Part shown: positions 55,346 to 64,000 of the stretch, piece by piece
Layout of the letters: every line of letters begins with the position of its first letter
How positions within the stretch are numbered: the first letter of the stretch is position 1
Source: Candidatus Endobugula sertula
GTDB lineage: Bacteria; Pseudomonadota; Gammaproteobacteria; Pseudomonadales; Cellvibrionaceae
Length of the DNA: 64,000 nt
Assembly (NCBI GenBank): GCA_001723645.1
Contig: MDLC01000011.1
Span: 1-64,000, forward strand
Direction: 5' to 3'
Program-made: the position numbers and the translations under genes
The notes under the pieces: generated by a model
The model's database searches: none
What the model was told of the DNA's origin: nothing
What the model saw: the letters and a program-made list of their open reading frames with translations, nothing else

Positions 55346-55793
55346 GCTTCTCTAGGTCATCTGCTGACATAAAAACCATCGGATGTTGTACCATAACCAT
55401 GAAACCAGCGACAGGAAGTTAGTCGGTTGGATTCTCTGTTCAATGTCAACTCACTATTAACGTTGGGCAGCGTATTAAAAACCCCTTTCTAGGCACTCAT
55501 AGGGATTAAGCTGATAGGCTTTAGTCGGTGAAAGTGCTACCCACTCTGGGAGCTTCTGGTAACGTGAAGGGATAATACCTCTTCCATAGTCATGTTAGTG
55601 TTTAACAAAGAACGATAAACGGCTTCCGTCTCTATTCTAACTGAAAAACGACTGAGTACTTTTTTCCTAATATTGTGTGTTCAGTTGCTTGACTTGGACA
55701 GTAAGTGTTTACTCAGAGGTTGGTAACAAAGCTTGCATTGCTGAAACTTAGTATCTATCCCCAAAAATAACTTATAGATAAAAAATAAAATAG
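55346..55793. other. Non-coding spacer between the duplicated HTH genes
   Basis: Stop codons interrupt every frame and nothing is recognisable; it may be the debris of a lost gene. Confidence 0.35.
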
Positions 55794-55814
55794 CTGCAGA
55801 TTAAATAACTTATG
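55794..55814 (+). repeat. Duplicated leader, copy 2
   Basis: Exact recurrence of the 21-base leader at 54941-54961, 853 bases downstream, ending in the ATG of the second HTH gene. Confidence 0.75.
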
Positions 55815-56198
55815 GATAAATTGGGGCCCATGAAGCACCCTAAGTTTGCCAAGAGATTTAATCAAGCTGTTAGCCTAGCTGGAGTTAAAAATACTCAGAG
55901 AGCGCTCTCCAAATTACTTGGGGTAAGTGAGGTGATGATTTGGAGTTACAAAAATGGCGAGAAACTGCCAAGAATGGCCATGGCCGTTAAAATAGCTGAT
56001 GAACTGGGTGTTTCGGTCAATTGGCTACTACAAGGTATCGGAGACCCTATTAAGCAAGCCACAGAAGGTAGTAGCACCAAATCTAAACCACGGAGAAAAT
56101 CAGTCCAAGCCATTGTCGATTTTACAGAAAAGCTTAGCGAACATGAACGCAGAAAGGCATTAAAAATCCTTAATATTACTTTCCAGAAGAACGTGTAA
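55812..56198 (+). CDS. Helix-turn-helix (Cro/CI-like) regulator, copy 2
   Basis: A 128-residue paralogue of the preceding regulator with the same layout: NTQRALSKLLGVSEVMIWSY in the HTH, GEKLPRMAMAVKIADELGVS then VNWLLQGIGDP, a basic linker, and IVDFTEKLSEHERRKALKIL at the C-terminus. The differences are concentrated in the linker and a few helix positions, so the DNA targets may overlap. It converges on gltD. It could repress itself or its sister through the shared leader. Confidence 0.85.
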   Translation: MDKLGPMKHPKFAKRFNQAVSLAGVKNTQRALSKLLGVSEVMIWSYKNGEKLPRMAMAVKIADELGVSVNWLLQGIGDPIKQATEGSSTKSKPRRKSVQAIVDFTEKLSEHERRKALKILNITFQKNV

Positions 56199-56234
56199 AA
56201 AAATCGGCCCTAATAAAAATATTACACTTTCACT

Positions 56235-57662
<1,428 letters not shown>

Positions 57663-57725
57663 TCACCTTCGACTAGTCTATTGCCATCTACTCTATCGTT
57701 ACGTAAAACTCGGCTATGCAAACGA

Positions 57726-60700
57726 TTACGCGACCTGTTCCTGAACAGTAGGTTCGAGTAATTTGGCAATATCTGCACCTTTAGGTTTGACCAATACAAA
57801 ATAGCTCACCATATCAGTAAAATTATCCAATAAATATTGTCCCCACTCACTGCTAGTTTCTTCAACAAACTCAGTAATCACTTCACGCAGGTGATCGCCA
57901 TGAACCGATAATTCAGCACTACCTAAACGATGAATATCAATCAGTTCTGGATTATAACATTTGGCTAATTGCTGTTTTTGATCAAACACATAAGCGAAAC
58001 CACCTGTCATTCCCGCCCCAAAGTTAACCCCAGTTTCACCCAGAATCGTCACTTGTCCACCAGTCATATACTCACAACAATGGTCACCCGCTCCCTCAAC
58101 AACCGCTTTTGCTCCCGAGTTCCGTACAGCAAAGCGTTCACCAGCAAGACCAGCAGCAAATAACTTACCGCCCGTTGAACCATATAAACAAGTATTACCA
58201 ATGATACTGGTTTTCTGCGTTTTAAATTCAGAACCCTGGGGCGGACGTATAACCAGTTTACCTCCAGCCATCCCCTTACCAACATAGTCATTAGCATCAC
58301 CTTCTAGATACATATGCAAGCCACCCGCGTTCCAAACACCAAAGCTTTGGCCTGCAATACCCGTTAATTTCAGCACAATAGGGGCAGCTTCCATTCCCTG
58401 ATTGCCATAACGTTTAGCCATTTCTCCTGATAAGCGTGCGCCAATTGAACGATCGCAATTGGTCAATTGATAACTGAATTGACCACCGGATTTAGATTCA
58501 ATGGCAGGCAATATTTCTGCTACCATACGTTCGGCTAGGTCCCCCTTGTCAAAAGGATTATTTTGCTCCACTTGACAATATTGTGGCTTATTCTTAATCC
58601 GTTCATCCGTATAAATAATGGGGCTTAAGTCCAAGCTTTTGTGCTTATCTGTATTTCCTTCTACCACTTCTATCAAGTCTACCCGGCCAATCAGCTCCTC
58701 TATTGAACGCACACCCAACCTAGCCATCCACTCTCGAGTTTCCTGAGCAACAAAACGAAAAAAGCTCATCACCATTTCAACCGTACCGATATAGTGATCA
58801 CTGCGTAAGTCTGTACGCTGAGTCGCAACACCTGTGGCACAATTATTTAAATGACAAATGCGCAAATATTTACAACCCAAGCCCACCATAGGAGCAGTGC
58901 CAAAGGCAAAACTTTCAGCGCCCAACATAGCGGCTTTAACCACATCAAGCCCGGTTTTTAGACCGCCATCGGTTTGTACTCTCACTTTATCGCGTAAATC
59001 ATTAACACATAATGTTTGATGGGTTTCACTAAGACCTAGCTCCCAAGGGGAACCCGCATAACGAATAGATGTTAGTGGACTTGCGGCCGTACCACCATCA
59101 TAGCCAGAAATAGTAATCAAATCGGCATAGGCTTTGGCAACACCAGCAGCAATGGTGCCCACACCCGGGCGAGAAACGAGTTTTACTGAAATTAACGCAT
59201 CAGGATTCACTTGCTTCAGGTCATAAATTAATTGTGCTAGATCTTCAATCGAATAAATATCATGATGCGGTGGTGGTGAAATCAAAGTCACACCAGGTAG
59301 TGAATAGCGCAAACGAGCAATCAACCCATTCACCTTACCCCCTGGCAACTGACCACCTTCACCAGGCTTAGCGCCCTGAGCCACTTTAATCTGCAGCACT
59401 TCTGCATTAACCAAGTAATGTGGTGTTACACCGAAACGACCAGAAGCAACCTGTTTAATTTTTGAAGCGCATACCGTTCCATAACGAGCAGGATCTTCCC
59501 CCCCCTCACCACTATTTGAGCGGCCACCCAGGCGGTTCATCGCTTCAGCCAACGCTTCATGGGCCTCTGGAGATAATGCACCTAGTGACATTCCTGCAGA
59601 ATCAAAACGTTTAATAATTGATTCTATCGGTTCAACCTCGTCAATAGGAACAGGGGTTACATCTTTACGCAAAGATAATAAGTCACGCAAAGTAGCCACT
59701 GGACGCTGATTAATGAGTTCAGCAACATCCAACCAATCACTGTATGCACCAGAACGTACAGCTTTATGCATACCCTGAATCACGTCTGGGTTATAAGCAT
59801 GGTATTCCTGACCATGAACGTATTTTAGAATACCACCAGGAGAAATCGGCTTGCGAGCCTTCCAGGCAGCTTGAGAAATGATTTTTTGATCGGCTTCCAG
59901 TTCACTAAAACCAGCACCCTGAATACGACTTGGAGTACCCCAAAAACACAAATCTATCACTTCTTTATTTAAGCCAATCGCTTCAAATAATTGTGATCCG
60001 CGGTATGAGGCAATAGTCGATATCCCCATTTTTGAGAGAATTTTATAGATCCCCTTGTCGATACCTTTACTGTAATTTTTGTATGCCTGTAAAGTATTAC
60101 TGACTACTTCACCATCAGCAATCAGATCATTAATAATACTAAAACTCAGGTAAGGATAAATAGCAGTTGCACCATAGCCAATAAGAACGGCCATATGATG
60201 AGGGTCACGAGCGGTTGCAGTTTTAACGATAATATTAACATCACAACGCAAGCCTTCATCAACAAGACGATGGTGCACAGCTCCAGTTGCCAGCAAAGCA
60301 TGTATGGGCAACTGCTTTTGTTCTACGCCTTCATCGGACAAAATAATCGTTACCGTACCTGCTTTTGCCGCTGCCACCACTTTATCCGTTAAGTCGATAA
60401 TTGCCTGATGTAAACTCGTCTCACTCGGGCTATAGGAAAGCATAAAGCTCCGCCCAGGATAAAGCTCTAAACCACACATAGCATCATAAGTGGCTGGAGA
60501 GAGGATAGGTGTCTGCAGAATGACCCGATTCGCATGAGCGGCTGTTTCAGTATAAACCGACAACTCACAACCCAAACAGGTCTCTAGCGACATAACAATC
60601 GCCTCACGCAAAGGGTCAATTGGCGGATTAGTGACCTGTGCAAACTGTTGACGGAAATAATCATAAAGCGGACGCTGTTTCTGCGACAAAATAGCCATCG

Positions 60701-62162
60701 GTGTGTCATCACCCATGGAACCAATAGCTTCCTGTCCCTTATCCGCCAGTGGTCGCAGAATACTGACACGTTCTTCGCTAGATACTCCAAACATCTTCAT
60801 AGCAACATCTAACTCACTACCTTTCAGACCCTCTATGGCCTTTTCCTCAGCACTCAGCACCAAAGATTGTTCATGCATCCACTTTTTATAGGGTTTGGAC
60901 AACTTCATTTGATGATCAATATCATCTGTGTGAAATAATTGGCCTGTTTCAGTATCTACCGAAAGAATCTGCCCCGGCCCTAACCGACCTTTTGCGACCA
61001 CATCTGCGGGCTTGTAATCATAAACCCCAATCTCAGAGGCCACCGTAATCACGTCATCTTTGGTAATCACCCAACGAGACGGACGTAAACCATTACGATC
61101 AAGCGTACAAACCGCATAGCGACCATCTGTAATCACCAAGCCTGCTGGGCCATCCCAAGGCTCAATATGCATGGAATTATATTCATAGAACGCACGCAGG
61201 TTTTGATCCATATTAGGCATATTTTGCCAAGCAGGTGGTACTAACATACGGATAGCCCTATGCAAATCCATACCGCCAACTACCAATAACTCCAACATAT
61301 TATCCAGGCTGGATGAATCAGAGCCTGAGCGATTCACCATTGGAGACAAAGCATTGGGGTCAGGTAATAGATCACAGACAAATTTGGGAGTACGCGCAGT
61401 TGCCCAATTACGATTTCCCGTTATCGTATTAATTTCACCGTTATGGGCAAGCATTCTAAAAGGCTGGGCCAGAGGCCAGCGTGGCATCGTATTCGTGGAA
61501 AAGCGCTGATGAAAAACACAAATCGCTGTTTCCAACTCAGAGTTTGCTAAATCAGGGAAAAAACGCGGTAGATCTATCGGCATCATCAAACCTTTATAGG
61601 AAACCACTTTTTCACTCAGGCTAGCAACATAAAAAAGATCATCATTACGTAATTGTTTATTCGCTTTACGGCGGGCAATCAACAATTTGGCAGCCAGCTC
61701 GGGGCTGGACAAACCATTACAGTTAATAAACACTTGAACAAATGCAGGCTGACAGGCCAACGCAATTGGACCCAGGCAGTCACTATTAGTGGGAACGGTA
61801 CGCCAAGTAACAACTTCTAAACCTTCATTAGCCATTTCTTTAGCGAAAATTGCTTTCGCCTTTTCTGCATGTTTAGTTTCCCTGCTGAGCATAATAGAAC
61901 CGACACCATACCGCTCGCTAAGCTCTACACCGCAGCATTGACGCACTACTTGACGAAAAAAGCGATCAGGCTTTTGAATTAACAAGCCACAACCATCACC
62001 GGTCTTACCATCAGCGGCAATACCACCGCGGTGTGTCATACACGTTAATGATTCAATCGCTTTTTCCAATAAACTGTGGGACGCCTTACCTTTTAAGTGG
62101 GCAATAAGGCCAAAGCCACAATTATCCTTAAACTCATCTATTCGATAGAGGCCTGTTGTCAT
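57726..62162 (-). CDS. gltB: Glutamate synthase (NADPH) large subunit
   Basis: This subunit makes two glutamates from glutamine and 2-oxoglutarate. The 1478 residues start with a 14-residue propeptide before the nucleophile Cys15 in CGFGLIAH of the class II amidotransferase domain. A central domain, the FMN-binding synthase domain ([39 protein letters not shown]), the 3Fe-4S Cys motif [12 protein letters not shown] and a C-terminal GxGxG beta-helix follow. Complete and typical. Confidence 0.97.
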   Translation of the reverse strand: MTTGLYRIDEFKDNCGFGLIAHLKGKASHSLLEKAIESLTCMTHRGGIAADGKTGDGCGLLIQKPDRFFRQVVRQCCGVELSERYGVGSIMLSRETKHAEKAKAIFAKEMANEGLEVVTWRTVPTNSDCLGPIALACQPAFVQVFINCNGLSSPELAAKLLIARRKANKQLRNDDLFYVASLSEKVVSYKGLMMPIDLPRFFPDLANSELETAICVFHQRFSTNTMPRWPLAQPFRMLAHNGEINTITGNRNWATARTPKFVCDLLPDPNALSPMVNRSGSDSSSLDNMLELLVVGGMDLHRAIRMLVPPAWQNMPNMDQNLRAFYEYNSMHIEPWDGPAGLVITDGRYAVCTLDRNGLRPSRWVITKDDVITVASEIGVYDYKPADVVAKGRLGPGQILSVDTETGQLFHTDDIDHQMKLSKPYKKWMHEQSLVLSAEEKAIEGLKGSELDVAMKMFGVSSEERVSILRPLADKGQEAIGSMGDDTPMAILSQKQRPLYDYFRQQFAQVTNPPIDPLREAIVMSLETCLGCELSVYTETAAHANRVILQTPILSPATYDAMCGLELYPGRSFMLSYSPSETSLHQAIIDLTDKVVAAAKAGTVTIILSDEGVEQKQLPIHALLATGAVHHRLVDEGLRCDVNIIVKTATARDPHHMAVLIGYGATAIYPYLSFSIINDLIADGEVVSNTLQAYKNYSKGIDKGIYKILSKMGISTIASYRGSQLFEAIGLNKEVIDLCFWGTPSRIQGAGFSELEADQKIISQAAWKARKPISPGGILKYVHGQEYHAYNPDVIQGMHKAVRSGAYSDWLDVAELINQRPVATLRDLLSLRKDVTPVPIDEVEPIESIIKRFDSAGMSLGALSPEAHEALAEAMNRLGGRSNSGEGGEDPARYGTVCASKIKQVASGRFGVTPHYLVNAEVLQIKVAQGAKPGEGGQLPGGKVNGLIARLRYSLPGVTLISPPPHHDIYSIEDLAQLIYDLKQVNPDALISVKLVSRPGVGTIAAGVAKAYADLITISGYDGGTAASPLTSIRYAGSPWELGLSETHQTLCVNDLRDKVRVQTDGGLKTGLDVVKAAMLGAESFAFGTAPMVGLGCKYLRICHLNNCATGVATQRTDLRSDHYIGTVEMVMSFFRFVAQETREWMARLGVRSIEELIGRVDLIEVVEGNTDKHKSLDLSPIIYTDERIKNKPQYCQVEQNNPFDKGDLAERMVAEILPAIESKSGGQFSYQLTNCDRSIGARLSGEMAKRYGNQGMEAAPIVLKLTGIAGQSFGVWNAGGLHMYLEGDANDYVGKGMAGGKLVIRPPQGSEFKTQKTSIIGNTCLYGSTGGKLFAAGLAGERFAVRNSGAKAVVEGAGDHCCEYMTGGQVTILGETGVNFGAGMTGGFAYVFDQKQQLAKCYNPELIDIHRLGSAELSVHGDHLREVITEFVEETSSEWGQYLLDNFTDMVSYFVLVKPKGADIAKLLEPTVQEQVA

Positions 62163-62453
62163 ACTCAGTCTCTCTTGCTTACCGCTTTATAATTTAAGTG
62201 CTTAAACACATGACGCTGATATCAGGTAGAGCACACCAAACATGGGCTAATAGGAGCGTCGTAAATACGATTCCTACTAACATTCGGCATCATTAAGCGT
62301 CTTGATTATACGGTCAAATGCTATTCACAGAGCCTATTCTTTGAGTATATCCCCCAAAATACATTCCGTTATACCATTCTAACCGCCATTTGTTACGTAA
62401 TTACTACTGTAATTTACGTAGGTGATCCGGGCCCAGCTTTAGACTCAGATAAA
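62163..62453. other. Intergenic region upstream of gltB
   Basis: No gene. It probably contains the gltBD promoter on the - strand, but no convincing -35/-10 pair stood out. Confidence 0.4.
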
Positions 62454-62476
62454 AAAGCCCCTGTACAAGGGGCTTT
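62454..62476 (-). terminator. Intrinsic terminator of the DamX-like gene
   Basis: AAAGCCCCT, a five-base loop and AGGGGCTTT form a nine-base perfect stem. On the - strand it is followed by a run of T. It separates the DamX-like gene from gltB. Confidence 0.85.
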
Positions 62477-62562
62477 AAAAATGGGACAGAAATACTACCT
62501 GTTTAAGGACGTTTTGGCAATAAAAATTGTATGTAAAAGGCTACATTCACTAAAAAAATCTT

Positions 62563-64000
62563 CTATTTTCGTCGAAATCCCCTAATTTCCTGCTGAATTG
62601 TTTCGATCTTTCTTGGCCATGGCTTCGACTTAATTTGACTTGCGGGCAGTGATCTGATCCCATTACGAGCTTCATCCAACGTAGGATACACTCCCACCAA
62701 AACAGCAAACCACGGCACTCCATCACGTTCAAAACTCACAATTCGCAGTAAATGATGGTTGGATTGAGTAGCCACAAATTGCTGTACACCACGTAGCTGT
62801 CTCGCCGCCAATAGCTGTAAAGTATAACTCTTAGAATCCCAAAAAAGCACCGCTTCTTCATCTTGTGTAAAAAAGGATTTTTTAGGTGTTGGAGTTAATT
62901 CTAATGGCTGAGTAATAACAACAGAATGATCACTGCTTTTATCTTTGGGTATTTTTGATTGTTTAGCTTCTTTATCCTCAACTGGCAACTGAGGAGTATC
63001 CGGCTGGTTAACCAACACCACTTCATTTTCCACTCTATTCGATTTCGCTAAATTCTCACTAGTACTATCGTTTTCTTGAACCTTAAGCTCAGGCTCAGCA
63101 ACGAGAACGTCTGCATTTGACACTTCTGGCAACATCGTTTTTACATCAGGCTCAGGAATAATATCTGGTTTAATCGATGGAGGGACCGAATCAATCGTAT
63201 TGGTAGGTTGAGAATCAACAACTTCGTCCCCCCTATCTCCCCTATAAAAAACCACCATAATCAAAGCAGCCAATAACATAACAACTGCAGTCATATGCCA
63301 TATGGGCAACCCCAATATCTTTTCATTATCCTCTAACGAGGACTGATCGAGTAATAAATTACGTGCAATATTATTCACTGAGGCAGGAATACCTTGCGTA
63401 TCTCTCCAGATAGCCTGCACTGTGTCATAATCAAAGAGTTCAACTCCCTGATACCCTACCGCAGCCAATTTAAAGGCCAAATATTGCTCAAGCTCATCAA
63501 CCGTCAATGGACGCAAGGAAATATCGTAGACCAGTAATTCGCCTTTTTCCATTTGGTCAAGACGCAATAACAATGAGTCATCACCTACCAGTAAAAGATG
63601 GAGGTAATAAGAAGATTGGTTTTGAAGTAAGTAGATGAAAGCCGCTAAAACCACATCATTGAGCTGATGGGAGTCATCAACAACAATAACAACCCTCTGT
63701 TGTAAACCCGAAGGTTTATACTGCCCAAGCACTCCCAGCATCTGTTCAATACTTGCCCCCTCAGACAGGAAAACACCCAGTTGGTCTGCAATATGGTGAA
63801 TGATATCGTCCACATCTGACATCACTGAAGCCTGAACCAAGCAACACTTAGCAGTGTCATGTAATTCAGTCATAGCTCGGTGCACAAACGCTGTCTTGCC
63901 AACACCCCTCTCACCTAAAACTGCTACTACATTGTTGCTAAATTGGCACAGATGCAGTATTTCATCTAAAACAGCTCGGCGGTCTCCCCCCATAAAGAAA
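62563..64000 (-). CDS. DamX-like AAA ATPase/SPOR-domain protein (5' end outside window)
   Basis: A protein of at least 478 residues; the frame stays open to the window edge and the first in-frame ATG (63993) lies within conserved sequence, so the true start is probably outside. The N-terminal ATPase domain has Walker A GERGVGKTAF and a Walker B-like VVIVVDDSHQ. One membrane helix (about 232-250, MTAVVMLLAALIMVVFY) follows, then an acidic linker and a SPOR domain (about 385-475; YTLQLLAARQLRGVQQFVAT, WFAVLVGVYPTLDEA). SPOR domains bind denuded peptidoglycan at the septum. Its place before gltBD matches pseudomonad order, where aroK-aroB lie upstream. Confidence 0.85.
   Translation of the reverse strand, partial: FFMGGDRRAVLDEILHLCQFSNNVVAVLGERGVGKTAFVHRAMTELHDTAKCCLVQASVMSDVDDIIHHIADQLGVFLSEGASIEQMLGVLGQYKPSGLQQRVVIVVDDSHQLNDVVLAAFIYLLQNQSSYYLHLLLVGDDSLLLRLDQMEKGELLVYDISLRPLTVDELEQYLAFKLAAVGYQGVELFDYDTVQAIWRDTQGIPASVNNIARNLLLDQSSLEDNEKILGLPIWHMTAVVMLLAALIMVVFYRGDRGDEVVDSQPTNTIDSVPPSIKPDIIPEPDVKTMLPEVSNADVLVAEPELKVQENDSTSENLAKSNRVENEVVLVNQPDTPQLPVEDKEAKQSKIPKDKSSDHSVVITQPLELTPTPKKSFFTQDEEAVLFWDSKSYTLQLLAARQLRGVQQFVATQSNHHLLRIVSFERDGVPWFAVLVGVYPTLDEARNGIRSLPASQIKSKPWPRKIETIQQEIRGFRRK

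Noticed and set aside
55346-55811. HipA-like or toxin gene between the two HTH regulators
   Set aside because: Both strands are full of stops and no motif could be assigned.

Overview
The window reads as a chromosomal segment of a gammaproteobacterium of the Pseudomonas/Cellvibrio type. Gene neighbourhoods match that group: nrdR-ribD-ribE-ribBA-ribH-nusB-thiL-pgpA, serB next to a fimX-like gene, a SPOR/ATPase gene before gltB-gltD, a full bioB-F-H-C-D operon, rep convergent with a cytochrome c5 gene, and cca-folK-folB-tsaD-rpsU. Base composition is moderately AT-rich. No rRNA, tRNA, CRISPR array or prophage was seen.

Layout. 0-8 kb: ugd, a broken outer-membrane protein gene, cytochrome c5, rep, a LysR regulator and a DUF5610-like protein. 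8-17 kb: moaA, a DUF3326 gene with a decayed cupin gene, an orphan response regulator, an LpxL-type acyltransferase, fabV, miaE with a glycosyltransferase, and a SYLF lipoprotein. 17-22.6 kb: cca, a flavin reductase, folK, folB, tsaD, rpsU and yqeY. 22.6-31.4 kb is the accessory part: a decayed ORF, a solute-binding protein, a Zrg-like zinc-uptake cluster (ATPase, frameshifted permease, DUF3299, DUF2796), a secreted ChrB-like/rhodanese protein with a ferric-reductase-like membrane protein, DUF3094, and a frameshifted SprA-type metalloprotease gene with a small partner. 31.5-36.2 kb: biotin operon. 36.3-37.8 kb: a junction zone with a truncated antitoxin and a 5'-damaged DUF2238 gene. 37.8-46 kb: glyA, nrdR, riboflavin genes, nusB, thiL, pgpA and a retropepsin-like protease. 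46-54.4 kb: a membrane protein, serB, fimX, the EF-P set (epmB, efp, epmA) and cysE. 54.4-64 kb: an APH-like relic, two duplicated HTH regulators, gltD, gltB and a DamX-like ATPase/SPOR gene cut by the window end.

How it fits together. The core regions are intact anabolic and translation operons (biotin, riboflavin, folate, glutamate synthase, EF-P lysylation). The accessory islands are decaying. I see an in-frame amber codon, frameshifts at short repeats, a damaged ATPase P-loop, truncated genes, and scraps that look like IS110 and IS66 transposases. This suggests ongoing gene loss, possibly in a host-associated or niche-restricted lineage. Because several lesions are single-base changes in short runs, sequencing error must be excluded. 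The most notable clusters are the zinc-transporter remnant with its Zur-like box, the ChrB-like/rhodanese plus ferric-reductase pair behind a Fur-like box, and the DUF3326/cupin pair.
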